This document shows positions 8,266-17,249 of a DNA stretch of 64,000 nt, in pieces. The stretch spans positions 190,814-254,813 of the forward strand of contig NZ_NOXS01000035.1 in assembly GCF_002251735.1 (NCBI RefSeq). Direction: 5' to 3'. The notes beneath the pieces were generated by a model. The model saw only the letters and a list, made by a program, of their open reading frames with translations, searched no databases and had not been told where the DNA came from. The stretch comes from Elstera cyanobacteriorum (GTDB lineage: Bacteria; Pseudomonadota; Alphaproteobacteria; Elsterales; Elsteraceae). The first letter of the stretch is position 1. Each line of letters opens with the position of its first letter. Both the position numbers and the translations under genes were made by a program.

Positions 8266-9000
8266 GTGCCCAGTCGGGACACCCCGCCGACCGAGTCGCG
8301 GTCGGTGATCGACCGCGCTACCGATATGCTACTGGCTTTCGACGGTGTGACCGCGCCGCTATCGCTGGCGGAGCTGGCGCGCCGCGTCGATTTGCCGAAA
8401 GCCACCGTACTGCGCCTCGCGCGCGCCCTCGCGGCGCGCGGGCTAATGCAGACGCAGGAGAAAGGTTGGAGCCTGGGGCCAGAAATTGGTCGTCTTGGCG
8501 CGCTCTATCGTCGGCAGGCAGGGCTTGGCGGGCAGATCGTTCCGGTCTTACGCACCTTGGTCGATAAGACCGGGGAAAGTGCATCCTTCTATATCCCCAC
8601 ACCCCAGGGGCGCCTCTGCCTTCATCGGGTGGATAGCCCGCAAGCGATCCGCGAACATGTGTTGGAGGGGGATATTCTGCCCCTCGGGCGCGGCGCGGCC
8701 GGGCGTGTGCTGACCGCTTTCACCCCGCCGCTACCGGACGATCCAATTTCCGCCACGGCCCGGCGGCATCTGGTGCTGACCTTAGCGGGCGACCGTGACC
8801 CCATGATCGCCGGGGTCGCGGCGCCGGTCTTCGGAGCCGATGGATTGATCGGAGCCATTACCGTGGCGGGGCCGCGCCCCCGTTTCGATACTGCGGCCCT
8901 GGATCACGCCGCCCCCTTCGTTCGCGCCGCCGCGCGAGAGTTGACACGGGCGCTCTGCGGCCCGGTTGCGCCCTTTGATACGATAGGAGAAACCCTGTGA
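8266..9000 (+). CDS. IclR-family transcriptional regulator
   Basis: A 244-residue regulator: N-terminal winged helix (SVIDRATDMLLAFDGVTAPLSLAELARRVDLPKATVLRLARALAARG in part) and a C-terminal effector domain (KTGESASFYIPT, GRGAAGRVLTAF, GVAAPVFGADGLIGAITVAG). It starts at GTG 8266 after GGGAGG. Its stop overlaps the start of the CoA-transferase gene (GTGA), so regulator and enzymes are one transcript. Likely local regulator of the CoA-transferase/lyase/TctCBA genes, responding to their substrate, and of itself through the palindrome at 8233-8249. Confidence 0.9.
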   Translation: MPSRDTPPTESRSVIDRATDMLLAFDGVTAPLSLAELARRVDLPKATVLRLARALAARGLMQTQEKGWSLGPEIGRLGALYRRQAGLGGQIVPVLRTLVDKTGESASFYIPTPQGRLCLHRVDSPQAIREHVLEGDILPLGRGAAGRVLTAFTPPLPDDPISATARRHLVLTLAGDRDPMIAGVAAPVFGADGLIGAITVAGPRPRFDTAALDHAAPFVRAAARELTRALCGPVAPFDTIGETL

Positions 9001-10172
9001 CCGATCTTCTCGCCGGGGTGCGCGTCCTCGATCTGACCAACGTATTGGCAGGCCCTTATTGCGCTTATCAATTGGCGTTGCTGGGGGCCGATGTGATCAA
9101 GGTGGAGGTGCCCGGTGGCGGTGATCTTGCCCGTCAACTGGGGGCTGATGCCGTCTTGAACGACGACCTTATGGGGGCGTCCTTCCTGGCCCAGAATGGC
9201 GGAAAACGCTCCATCGCGCTCAATCTCAAAGATCCAGAGGATAAGGCGATCTTCCGCGCGCTGCTGGCGACGGCGGACGTGCTGGTGGAAAACTTCCGCC
9301 CCGGCGTTATGGATCGGCTCGGTCTGGGGCATGCGGCCCTGGCGACAGAGCATCCAGGACTGATCTATTGCGCCATCTCTGGCTTTGGCGCGACGGGGCC
9401 GATGAAAGATGCCCCGGCCTATGATCAAATCATCCAAGGTTATTCCGGCTTGATGAGCGTCACCGGCACAGCCGAAACCGCGCCGCTGCGCGTCGGTGTG
9501 CCGATCTGCGATACGCTGGGCGGCCTGTCGGCGGCGTTTGCCGTCGCGGCAGCGCTGGTGCGGCGGCAACAGGATGGGCGCGGCTGCTACCTGGATGTTT
9601 CACTGCTGGAATCAACCCTATCGGCGATGGGTTGGGCCGTCTCCAACCACCTGATAGCCGGCAGGGCACCGCAGCCGATGGGCAACGATAATGTGACCGC
9701 CAGCCCATCGGGCACCTTCCGTACCGGCGACGGGTTGCTGAATATCGCCGCCAATAAGGCGGAACAGTTTGTGGCGCTGGCGGTGCTGGTCGGCCGGCCC
9801 AATTGGTTGACCGATCCGCGTTTCGCCAAACGGGCCGACCGTCTCGCCCATCGCGCCGCACTGACTGCGGAGCTGGAGGATGCCCTCGCAACCCGCGCCG
9901 CCGCCGACTGGGAGACCGCGTTGATTGCCGTCGGGGTCCCCGCCGGGCAGGTCTTGAGCGTGCCGGAAACCCTGACCCATCCCCAAACACGCAGCCGGGA
10001 AATGGTGACGGAATTTCCGCCTGATACCACTGGGCTTGATCGCAGTATCTATAACTTGCGCGGCGGTTTCCGGGTCGATGGCAAGGCGCCTGCCCCCGCC
10101 GGTCCCCCGCCGCGCCTCGATGCCGACCGCGCCGCATTGCTTGCCGAACTCGCCGCAAGGAAACCAGCATGA
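8997..10172 (+). CDS. Class III (CaiB/BaiF) CoA-transferase, probably citrate-activating
   Basis: A 391-residue family III CoA-transferase, opening with VRVLDLTNVLAGPYCAYQLALLGADVIKVE. The catalytic aspartate is D143 in AYDQIIQGYSG. It swaps CoA between a donor thioester and a carboxylic acid. Because it overlaps a citryl-CoA-lyase-like gene by 4 bp and lies with a tricarboxylate transporter, I infer that it makes citryl-CoA (or a related acyl-CoA) as the first step of cleavage. Start GTG 8997 follows TAGGAGA by 6 nt. Confidence 0.87.
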   Translation: MTDLLAGVRVLDLTNVLAGPYCAYQLALLGADVIKVEVPGGGDLARQLGADAVLNDDLMGASFLAQNGGKRSIALNLKDPEDKAIFRALLATADVLVENFRPGVMDRLGLGHAALATEHPGLIYCAISGFGATGPMKDAPAYDQIIQGYSGLMSVTGTAETAPLRVGVPICDTLGGLSAAFAVAAALVRRQQDGRGCYLDVSLLESTLSAMGWAVSNHLIAGRAPQPMGNDNVTASPSGTFRTGDGLLNIAANKAEQFVALAVLVGRPNWLTDPRFAKRADRLAHRAALTAELEDALATRAAADWETALIAVGVPAGQVLSVPETLTHPQTRSREMVTEFPPDTTGLDRSIYNLRGGFRVDGKAPAPAGPPPRLDADRAALLAELAARKPA

Positions 10173-10975
10173 CGCCCGATCAAGCCAAAGCCGAAGCCTG
10201 GTGGCGTACAGAAATTATCGATATGGCGCCAGGATCGATCCGTTTCCGGGGCCATGCAATTCAAGATTTGATCGGCACCATCGGTTTCGTCGACATGATC
10301 TGGCTGATGCTGCGTGGCACCCTGCCGACGCCCGCGCAAGCCGATCTTTTGGGTGCCGCGCTGGTCGCCGGGGTCGATCACGGCCCGCAAGCCCCCTCCA
10401 TTGCCATCGCCCGCATGGCAATGACCTGCGGCGTGGGCATCAATAGCGCCATGGCCAGCGCTGTGAATGTGTTGGGCGATATTCACGGCGGCGCGGGCGA
10501 ACAGGCCTTGGCTTTTTACCTCGACATTCTCGCGGACGCCGCGCCCTCGATTGACGTTGCAGCCCGCACCGCTGTGACCCAAGCCCTTGCTGCGGGTGGC
10601 ACAATCGGCGGCTTCGGTCATCGCTTTCACCCCATTGATCCGCGTGCCCCCCGGCTATTGGCACTCGTCGATGCCGCCGTGGTCGCGGGAACCGTCGAAG
10701 GGCGGCTGGCCTGCGCCGCACGGGCGGTCGAAACAGCCCTCACGGAAGCCAAGGGTCGCCGGATTCCCATGAACATCGATGGGGCGACCGCAGTGATCTT
10801 CGGCGAATTGGGTTTTCCACCCCCCCTATGCCGTGGATTATTCATTCTATCCCGCTCGGTGGGCGTGTTGGCGCATGCCTACGAACAATCGCAACAAGGC
10901 GGGCGCAACAAAGGGCCGCTGCCAAAAGGCTGGCGCTGGCAGTACGACGGGGTCTCTGCCGTCGAATCGGAATAA
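10169..10975 (+). CDS. Citryl-CoA lyase-like member of the citrate synthase family
   Basis: A 268-residue protein of the citrate synthase fold, much shorter than citrate synthase (about 430). The two histidine regions are visible: DIHGGAGEQAL and GGFGHRFHPIDPR. The C-terminal MNIDGATAVIFGELGFPP and FILSRSVGVLAHAYEQ match the conserved aspartate and closing helices. Such short forms are annotated as citryl-CoA lyases, cleaving citryl-CoA to oxaloacetate and acetyl-CoA. Genetic coupling to a CoA-transferase and to TctCBA supports a cleavage role; a related 3-hydroxyacyl-CoA substrate is possible. Confidence 0.8.
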   Translation: MTPDQAKAEAWWRTEIIDMAPGSIRFRGHAIQDLIGTIGFVDMIWLMLRGTLPTPAQADLLGAALVAGVDHGPQAPSIAIARMAMTCGVGINSAMASAVNVLGDIHGGAGEQALAFYLDILADAAPSIDVAARTAVTQALAAGGTIGGFGHRFHPIDPRAPRLLALVDAAVVAGTVEGRLACAARAVETALTEAKGRRIPMNIDGATAVIFGELGFPPPLCRGLFILSRSVGVLAHAYEQSQQGGRNKGPLPKGWRWQYDGVSAVESE

Positions 10976-11037
10976 AAATACTGGCTTTGCGCTAGAAGCT
11001 TCCTAAACTGACTGACAACGATAACAGGAGGAAACCT

Positions 11038-12006
11038 ATGCTGAACCGACGCCAAATGCTGATGATGAGCGGCGCCGCCGCGCTGTTGCCGCTGATCGGC
11101 ACACCCGCTTTCGCCCAGCAGATGAAGCAAGTGCGCTTCTTCGTTCCCGCGGCCCCCGGTGGCGGCTGGGATCAAACCGCCCGGACGATGGAGCAGGTGC
11201 TGCGCACCGCCAATCTAGTCGGCTCTACTCAAGTTACCAATGTCGGTGGCGCGGGCGGCACGGTCGGCTTGCCGCAGTTTATCAACCAGTGGAAAGGCCA
11301 GGGCGACGGTCTGATGGTTTCCGGCCTCGTCATGATGGGCGCGATCATCGCCAATAAGACCCCCTTCAACCTGACGAACGTCACCCCGATTGCGCGGCTT
11401 ACCGGCGAAGCGGAAGTCATCGTCGTACCGAAAGAATCGCCGCTCAAGACCCTGAAAGACCTCGCCGCAGCCCTTAAAGCTGATGTGGCGAAGGTGACTT
11501 GGGCAGGCGGTTCGGCAGGCGGTACGGACCATATTATCGCGGCGCTGGTGGCGCAGGCGGTTGGTGCCGATCCGACCAAGATTTCCTATGTTGCCTATGC
11601 TGGGGGCGGTCCAGCTCAGGCGGCCTTGCTTGGCAATCAGGTGACCTGTGGTATCTCGGGCCTTGGGGAATTCGTCGAGCAGATCAAGGCGGGCAATTTG
11701 CGCGCCCTTGGCATTTCGTCCGATAAGCGCATTCCGGGCCTTGATGTTCCGACGTTTAAGGAGTCTGGCGTCGATGTCGAATTCTTCAACTGGCGCGGCG
11801 TTTTTGCGCCCCCGGGCGTCTCCGCCGACCAGAAAAAGGCGATGATCGATCTCGTCACCGCGATGAATAAGTCGCAGGCGTGGCAGGACGAGCTTAAAAA
11901 ACGCGATTGGACGGATATTTTCCTGGCCGGTGATGCTTTCGAAGCCTTCATCAAAACCGAGACCGAGCGCGTGACGGATACCCTGAAGAAAATCGGCCTC
12001 GCGTAA
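11038..12006 (+). CDS. tctC: Tripartite tricarboxylate transporter binding protein (TctC/Bug)
   Basis: A 322-residue periplasmic solute receptor of the Bug/TctC family. It begins with a signal peptide containing RR (MLNRRQMLMMSGAAALLPLI, cleavage near AFAQ), then VRFFVPAAPGGGWDQTAR, the family's ligand-binding loop, and later GGSAGGTDH and YVAYAGGGPAQAALLGNQV. It should bind citrate or a related polycarboxylate and hand it to TctAB. AGGAGG sits 7 nt upstream. First gene of the transporter trio, 62 bp after the lyase gene. Confidence 0.92.
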   Translation: MLNRRQMLMMSGAAALLPLIGTPAFAQQMKQVRFFVPAAPGGGWDQTARTMEQVLRTANLVGSTQVTNVGGAGGTVGLPQFINQWKGQGDGLMVSGLVMMGAIIANKTPFNLTNVTPIARLTGEAEVIVVPKESPLKTLKDLAAALKADVAKVTWAGGSAGGTDHIIAALVAQAVGADPTKISYVAYAGGGPAQAALLGNQVTCGISGLGEFVEQIKAGNLRALGISSDKRIPGLDVPTFKESGVDVEFFNWRGVFAPPGVSADQKKAMIDLVTAMNKSQAWQDELKKRDWTDIFLAGDAFEAFIKTETERVTDTLKKIGLA

Positions 12007-12016
12007 AGGAGCGAAT

Positions 12017-12508
12017 ATGCGCAACCCCTCCCGCTTCGGGGTGGCGGTCGGTCCGGCGCTAGTAGCGTTGGGGGTGCTTGCGATGGGGGCGGTGGTCCTA
12101 TGGGCCACCGCCGCAATCCCAACATCGCCGCTCTATGCCAAAGTCGGCCCGAAAGTCTTCCCCTATTGCATTGGCGTCGGCCTTGTCATTCTCGGGCTTA
12201 AGCTATTGATCGACGCGCGCGGCCCCGGTTGGGGGTGCGAAGCGACCGACCCGAACGAACCGCCGTTGAACCTTGCCGCTTTTGGCTGGATCACAGGCGC
12301 CTTCACCCTCGGCACTATCCTGATTAGCTGGATCGGCTTCATCCTAACCGCAACTGTGGTCTTCGTCGGCGCCGCCCGCAGTTTTGGGGCTCCGTCGTGG
12401 GTGAAATCGGCGATTATCGGCTTCATTCTGGTGCTGCTAGCCTATTTTGGCTTCGCCCGCCTGCTCGGCCTGCGCATGGGCGAAGGCATTATTGAAAGTT
12501 TGATCTGA
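12017..12508 (+). CDS. tctB: Tripartite tricarboxylate transporter small membrane subunit (TctB)
   Basis: A 163-residue membrane protein with four hydrophobic segments (for example [19 protein letters not shown] and [20 protein letters not shown]), the size and topology of TctB. Its function in the complex is unclear in general but it is needed for transport. It follows tctC by 10 bp with AAAGGAGCG as ribosome site, and its TGA overlaps the tctA start (TGATG). Confidence 0.9.
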   Translation: MRNPSRFGVAVGPALVALGVLAMGAVVLWATAAIPTSPLYAKVGPKVFPYCIGVGLVILGLKLLIDARGPGWGCEATDPNEPPLNLAAFGWITGAFTLGTILISWIGFILTATVVFVGAARSFGAPSWVKSAIIGFILVLLAYFGFARLLGLRMGEGIIESLI

Positions 12509-14010
12509 TGGACGCGCTCGCCAGTCTTGCGCACGGGTTTTCCGTCGCGCTGACACCGATGCACCTAGTCTGGTGTGCCCTCGGCGTCACCCTCGGCACG
12601 GCGGTCGGCGTGCTGCCCGGCATCGGCCCGGCGCTAACCATCGCTATTCTCCTACCGATCACTTTCCAGGTGGACGCGACCAGCGCCTTTATCCTGTTTG
12701 CGGGCATTTATTTCGGCGCGATGTTTGGGGGGTCAACAACCTCCATCCTCATTAATACGCCAGGGGAAAGTGCCACGATCGTTACCGCGCTCGAAGGCCA
12801 CAAGATGGCCCGGAAGGGGCGCGGCGCCCAAGCCTTGGCGACTGCGGCGATCGGCTCCTTCATTGCTGGGACCATTGGCGTGCTTGGCCTCACCTTCCTT
12901 GCCCCGCTGGTGACGAAGGCCGCGCTGATGCTGGGTCCGGCGGAATATTTCTCGCTAATGGTGCTGGCCTTTGTGACGGTGACCGCCGTCCTTGGCACCT
13001 CCATCACGCGGGGGTTTACCAGCCTGTTCTTTGGCCTTGCCCTCGGCATGATCGGTATCGATCTACAATCGGGCCAGCCGCGCTTCACCTTCGGCATCCC
13101 GGAACTTTTGGACGGGGTGAACGTCATCCTCGTGACGGTTGGCCTCTTTGCGGTGGGGGAGACGCTCTATCTTGCCGCCCGCCACGGTGCCAATAAGGAT
13201 GAGATTCTGGCCATCAAAGGATCGATCTGGATGAGCCGGGAAGATTGGGCGCGGTCGTGGAAGCCGTGGCTTCGGGGGACTTTTTTGGGTTTTCCCATGG
13301 GCGCGCTCCCCGCAGGCGGGGCAGAACTGCCGACCCTCCTGTCCTACTTCCTTGAAAAGCGCCTTTCTAAAAAACCTGAAGAGTTTGGTCATGGCGCTAT
13401 CGAGGGCGTCGCAGGCCCGGAAGCCGCCAATAATGCCGCCGCCGCCGGGGTTCTGGTGCCGATGCTCACCTTGGGTCTGCCGACGGGTGCGACGGCCGCG
13501 ATCATGCTATCGGCCTTTCAAGGTTACGGCATTAACCCCGGCCCGCAGCTTCTAAGCAGCCAGCCCGACCTTGTCTGGGGGCTGATCGCTAGCCTCTATA
13601 TCGCTAACGTCATGCTGCTGCTCCTGAACCTGCCGCTGGTCGGCCTATGGGTGCGGGTGTTGCATATCCCGAAACCCTATCTGTTCGCGGGAATCATGAT
13701 CTTTGCCATTATCGGCACGTATGGCATTAGCCAATCGTTTATCGATCTTGTGCTGCTATTGGTTATTGGGCTGATTGGGTTCTTGATGCGGCTCTTCGAC
13801 TTCCCAACCTCGCCGGTTATCATCGGCATGATCCTGGGACCAATGGCGGAACAGGAATTTCGCCGTGCCATGATCACGTCGCAGGGGGATGGGTCGATCT
13901 TCTTTACGCACCCAATCTCGGCCACGTTCCTTGGCCTTGCCGTGCTCGCCGTCGTAGGGCCCCACGCCCTGCGGCTGATCCGCAGCAAAAACCGCGACGT
14001 GCCGATGTAA
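12508..14010 (+). CDS. tctA: Tripartite tricarboxylate transporter large permease (TctA)
   Basis: A 500-residue permease with about 11-12 hydrophobic segments. Diagnostic stretches are [35 protein letters not shown], and the internally repeated [19 protein letters not shown], reflecting the two-fold TctA repeat. It carries out cation-coupled uptake of the ligand presented by TctC. Translationally coupled to tctB. It ends the plus-strand operon; a block of nested inverted repeats separates it from the converging kinase gene. Confidence 0.95.
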   Translation: MDALASLAHGFSVALTPMHLVWCALGVTLGTAVGVLPGIGPALTIAILLPITFQVDATSAFILFAGIYFGAMFGGSTTSILINTPGESATIVTALEGHKMARKGRGAQALATAAIGSFIAGTIGVLGLTFLAPLVTKAALMLGPAEYFSLMVLAFVTVTAVLGTSITRGFTSLFFGLALGMIGIDLQSGQPRFTFGIPELLDGVNVILVTVGLFAVGETLYLAARHGANKDEILAIKGSIWMSREDWARSWKPWLRGTFLGFPMGALPAGGAELPTLLSYFLEKRLSKKPEEFGHGAIEGVAGPEAANNAAAAGVLVPMLTLGLPTGATAAIMLSAFQGYGINPGPQLLSSQPDLVWGLIASLYIANVMLLLLNLPLVGLWVRVLHIPKPYLFAGIMIFAIIGTYGISQSFIDLVLLLVIGLIGFLMRLFDFPTSPVIIGMILGPMAEQEFRRAMITSQGDGSIFFTHPISATFLGLAVLAVVGPHALRLIRSKNRDVPM

Positions 14011-14019
14011 TTAGAAGGC

Positions 14020-14121
14020 CCGCAATCGGCGGTCCTGGGGCGGAGCGATCCCAGGCAGAAGCCCTCACCTTGAGTGGACGCCTCTGCCTCCAAGACCGCC
14101 CTAAGGCATCGCCGATTGCGG
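14020..14121. terminator. Nested inverted repeats between convergent genes, probable bidirectional terminator
   Basis: CCGCAATCGGCG (14020-14031) is the exact inverse of CGCCGATTGCGG (14110-14121). Inside lie GGCGGTC (14028-14034) with GACCGCC (14094-14100), AGGCAGA (14053-14059) with TCTGCCT (14083-14089), and CTCA/TGAG around a 3-nt loop. The right arm runs into the last codons of the kinase gene. The symmetry would let either RNA strand fold at the tctA/pfkB junction. There is no poly-T tract, so termination is inferred. Confidence 0.5.
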
Positions 14122-15012
14122 AATAATCGCCCCTGGGTGCTGAATAACGACGCTGGCCAGCCGATGCCCGGCCAAGGCGGCCTCTGGCGCCATAGCGCCG
14201 GTCAGTCGGGCGGCGAGATAGCCCGCCGCAAAACTATCGCCCGCCGCCGTGGTATCGACCGGCGTTACGGCGGCCCCTTCGACCAGAACGGGCGCCGCGC
14301 CGTCGGCCGCCACCCAAGCGCGCGGCCCACCCGCCTTCAGCACCACCTCGGCAACGCCATAGGCGCGATGGCGGGCAATCAGCGCCGCCGCATCCTCCGC
14401 CCCGAACAAGGGCTCTTCGTCCTCAAAACCCGGCAAGCTCAGGTCGGCGAAGCGCAAAATCGCCTCATAGGCGGTGCGGGTCGTCGGCACGTCCGGCCAG
14501 AGGCGCGGGCGGTAATTGCTGTCGAACGATAGGCGCAGGCCGCGCGCCTTGGCCGCCGGAAGCGCCGCGAGCAAGGCCGCCCGACCGTCTTCCCCGGCAA
14601 TCGCCAGGGTGATCCCAGAGAGATGCAGCCAATCGCAGTCCAGCACGCGCGCCAACCAATCGGCCCGCTGCGGGTGCCGCCAGATCTGCCGGGCGGCGGA
14701 ATTATCGCGCCAATAGGCAAAGCTGCGCTCGCCGCGCGCATCGGTGCGGATGGCATAAAGGCCGGGCAGTGCCCCCGGCAATCGCGCCACCGCCGCCGTG
14801 CCGACCCCCTCGCTTTCCCAGGCCGCCAGCACTTCGGCGCTATAAGGATCATCGCCCATCGCGCTGGCATAGCCGGTGGGCAGGCCGAGGCGGGCGAGAT
14901 AGAGCGCCGTATTCAGCGTATCGCCGCCGAAGCTGAGCGTCGCAGCCCCCAGGCACGGGGCGCTGAGTTCCAGCATGGCTTCCCCCAGACAATGAACGCG
15001 CGGCTTAGACAT
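14101..15012 (-). CDS. PfkB-family sugar kinase (2-keto-3-deoxygluconate kinase-like)
   Basis: A 303-residue ribokinase-fold kinase. The substrate side shows FGGDTLNTALYLARLG and FDSNYRPRLWPD; the ATP/anion-hole motif is VDTTAAGDSFAAGYLA with catalytic Asp in AGDSF. The pattern is closest to KDG kinases, which phosphorylate 2-keto-3-deoxygluconate for the Entner-Doudoroff route, but other ketoses are possible. It overlaps the ABC ATPase gene upstream by 8 bp, making it the third gene of the minus-strand set 17004-14101. Confidence 0.8.
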   Translation of the reverse strand: MSKPRVHCLGEAMLELSAPCLGAATLSFGGDTLNTALYLARLGLPTGYASAMGDDPYSAEVLAAWESEGVGTAAVARLPGALPGLYAIRTDARGERSFAYWRDNSAARQIWRHPQRADWLARVLDCDWLHLSGITLAIAGEDGRAALLAALPAAKARGLRLSFDSNYRPRLWPDVPTTRTAYEAILRFADLSLPGFEDEEPLFGAEDAAALIARHRAYGVAEVVLKAGGPRAWVAADGAAPVLVEGAAVTPVDTTAAGDSFAAGYLAARLTGAMAPEAALAGHRLASVVIQHPGAIIPQSAMP

Positions 15013-15760
15013 GGGTTTCCTCTCCCAGATAGACGGCGCGCACCTGCGCGTCCTTGGCGATTTGGGCCGGGGGGCCTTCGGTTAAAATCGTGCCTGCGAC
15101 CAGAACGGAAATCCGGTCGGCGAAGCGGAACACAAGGTCCATATCGTGATCGATCAGCAGCACCGTCACGCTCGGCGGCAGGGCGAGCAGCCGGTCGATC
15201 AAGGCGGCGCTTTCATCGCGCGGCACCCCAGCGGCAGGCTCGTCGAGCAGCAGAACTTGCGGTTTCAACGCCAGCGCCAGGGCGATTTCCAACAGCCGTT
15301 GCTGACCATAGGGCAGGTGGCGCGTCTCCCGGTCGGCGACCGTGTGAAGGCCGGTTTCCGTCAGCAGCGCCTCCGCCTCCGCATCGCGCGCCGCCTCCCC
15401 CGCCAGCGGTTTCCAAAGCCCGCACCCGGCGCCGTCCCGCTCCGCAAGGGCGAGGCGCAGGGCGTTCCGCGGTGAGAGGGTTGGAAAGAGTTGGTTGATC
15501 TGAAACGACCGTACCAACCCGTGCTTCACCCGCGCTTCGGGGGCAAGCGCCGTCACATCCTGGCCCAGCAGTTTCAGCACCCCGGCCTGCGGGCGTTGAA
15601 AGCCGGTCAGCAGGTGCAGCAGGGTCGTCTTCCCCGCGCCGTTCGGCCCAATGATCGCCTGCCGCGCCCCCGCCGCTACCTGCAAAGTTAAATCGCGGAT
15701 GACCGGCGTCGCGCCATAGGCGTGCGTCAGGCCGAGGGCTTCGAGGGCATAGCCCGTCAT
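15005..15760 (-). CDS. ABC transporter ATP-binding protein, LivG-like, without partners
   Basis: A 251-residue ATPase of the branched-chain amino acid (LivG) type: Walker A GPNGAGKTTLLHLLTG, LivG-like VRSFQINQLFPTLSPRNAL, signature variant LPYGQQRLLEIALALA, Walker B VLLLDEPAAG and LLIDHDMDLVFRFADR. The start ATG at 15760 overlaps the preceding CoA-transferase stop (ATGA); the frame continues further upstream only as an antisense-free shadow of that gene. No LivF, permease or binding-protein gene is near, which is odd for this family. Confidence 0.88.
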   Translation of the reverse strand: MTGYALEALGLTHAYGATPVIRDLTLQVAAGARQAIIGPNGAGKTTLLHLLTGFQRPQAGVLKLLGQDVTALAPEARVKHGLVRSFQINQLFPTLSPRNALRLALAERDGAGCGLWKPLAGEAARDAEAEALLTETGLHTVADRETRHLPYGQQRLLEIALALALKPQVLLLDEPAAGVPRDESAALIDRLLALPPSVTVLLIDHDMDLVFRFADRISVLVAGTILTEGPPAQIAKDAQVRAVYLGEETHV

Positions 15761-17004
15761 GCGCCGGGACCGAAGGCGCCCGCCGCCGCGATGGCCGCTT
15801 GCTCCGCCTCGGGCAGATCGAGCCAATCTTGCAAGATCGCCCCGCGATGGGCGTCGAGGCGGGGCGGCGGCTGATCGTAGGTAATCGGCGTCGCGCTGAG
15901 TTTCAGCGGATTGCCGAGCAGCTTCAGCGGCCCCACCCCCGCCGGTCCCGGTACGCTGACAACCATCTCGCGCGCCAGCGTGTGCGGGTCCGACAAGGCC
16001 TGACCGACGCTCGCCACCGGCCCGGCGGGCACGCCGCAAGCGGTGAGACGCGCCGACCAGCCCGCGACCGTATCCTGCGCCAAAGCGGGCAACAGCAAAG
16101 CTTCCAGCGCGTCGATGGCCTGGATACGGTCGCGGTTGCGCTGGAAGCGCGGATCGTCGGCCAGTTCCGGCAGCCCGAGTTCGGCGGCGAAGCGGCGGAA
16201 CTGATCGTCGTTCCCCACCGCGACCACAATGAACCCATCGGCAACCCGGACGGTCTGATAGGGCGCAATATTCGGGTGGCGGTTCCCCAGGCGCTGCGGC
16301 TCCTTGCCCGAAACAAGATGATTGGTCGCCACATTGATCAGCCAGGAAAGCTGCGTGTCGTAGAGCGACAGGTCGATGGCCTGCCCCTCCCCCGTCCGCT
16401 CGCGGTGACGCAGGGCGGCGAGCAAGCCGATCGAGGCATAAAGGCCGCAAACGACATCGGCGATGGCGACGCCAACCTTCGTCGGCTCCCCGCCCTTGGC
16501 GTCCGGCTGGCCGGTGACGCTCATGATGCCGCCCATCGCCTGCACCAGGAAGTCATAGCCCATGCGGTCGGCATACGGCCCGGTCTGGCCGAAGCCGGAA
16601 ATCGAACACCAGATCAGATCGGGTTTGACGTGCCGTAGCGCCTCGTACCCCAGCCCGCGCCGGTCGAGATCGCCGGGCTTATAGTTTTCGATGATAATAT
16701 CGGCCTTCGCCGCCAACCGTTTGATCAGATCGGCCCCCGCCGGGGTGGCAAGGTCGATGGCAATAGAGCGCTTGTTGCGGTTAGCGCAGAGGAAATAGGC
16801 CGAGAGATCGCTATCCTCCCCGGCTTCCGTCTTGACGAAGGGCGGTCCCCAGCCGCGCGTATCGTCGCCGCTGCCGGGCCGTTCGACCTTGATCACATCG
16901 GCGCCGAGATCGCCCAGCATCTGGGTCGCGGTCGGTCCCGCCAGAATGCGGGATAGGTCGAGCACGCGCACCCCGTCCAGCGCGCGGGGGGGAAGCAGGG
17001 CCAT
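15757..17004 (-). CDS. Class III (CaiB/BaiF) CoA-transferase
   Basis: A 415-residue family III CoA-transferase with VRVLDLSRILAGPTATQMLGDLGADVIKVE at the start (quoted in part), RNKRSIAIDLATPAG, and the catalytic aspartate in MGYDFLVQAMGG. The sequence is like the formyl-CoA/succinyl-CoA transferase group used for dicarboxylic or hydroxy acids. It is the first gene of a minus-strand operon with an LivG-like ATPase and a sugar kinase. Substrate unknown. It is a distinct paralogue of the enzyme at 8997-10172. Confidence 0.87.
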   Translation of the reverse strand: MALLPPRALDGVRVLDLSRILAGPTATQMLGDLGADVIKVERPGSGDDTRGWGPPFVKTEAGEDSDLSAYFLCANRNKRSIAIDLATPAGADLIKRLAAKADIIIENYKPGDLDRRGLGYEALRHVKPDLIWCSISGFGQTGPYADRMGYDFLVQAMGGIMSVTGQPDAKGGEPTKVGVAIADVVCGLYASIGLLAALRHRERTGEGQAIDLSLYDTQLSWLINVATNHLVSGKEPQRLGNRHPNIAPYQTVRVADGFIVVAVGNDDQFRRFAAELGLPELADDPRFQRNRDRIQAIDALEALLLPALAQDTVAGWSARLTACGVPAGPVASVGQALSDPHTLAREMVVSVPGPAGVGPLKLLGNPLKLSATPITYDQPPPRLDAHRGAILQDWLDLPEAEQAAIAAAGAFGPGA

Positions 17005-17081
17005 CGGGATCGCTCCACGGCAAAGAAATCACAGGGTTAGGGGTAGCAGCCCCATCGGCGCCCGGCAACCCATCGGCGCAT

Positions 17082-17098
17082 GATGCATTTTTTGCATC
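17082..17098. promoter_or_regulatory. LysR-type T-N11-A dyad upstream of dgcN
   Basis: GATGCA-TTTTT-TGCATC is a perfect 6-bp-arm inverted repeat in the 245-bp divergent region between the CoA-transferase and dgcN. It contains T-N11-A (T17084 to A17096), the core of LysR-type operators. The LysR gene two genes downstream (DgcR-like) is the natural candidate to bind here. The rest of 17005-17249 shows no other clear element. Confidence 0.5.
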
Positions 17099-17249
17099 GG
17101 TGCTGCGGGGTTTTACCGCGTTTGTGCGCTGCCGCATCAGCTTTCAATGTCAAACTTGCATTCGCGCGGCTCCAGGGTTTCCGCCCATCATGGGCGGGCG
17201 GCAAGGGGTGGGCACCCTTTGCGGGGAAAAGAAAAACAGGCGAAAAATC

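Noticed and set aside
15761-16450. Upstream extension of the LivG-like ORF
   Set aside because: This part overlaps the CoA-transferase gene in another frame of the same strand and does not match an ABC protein; the start at 15760 is coupled by ATGA.
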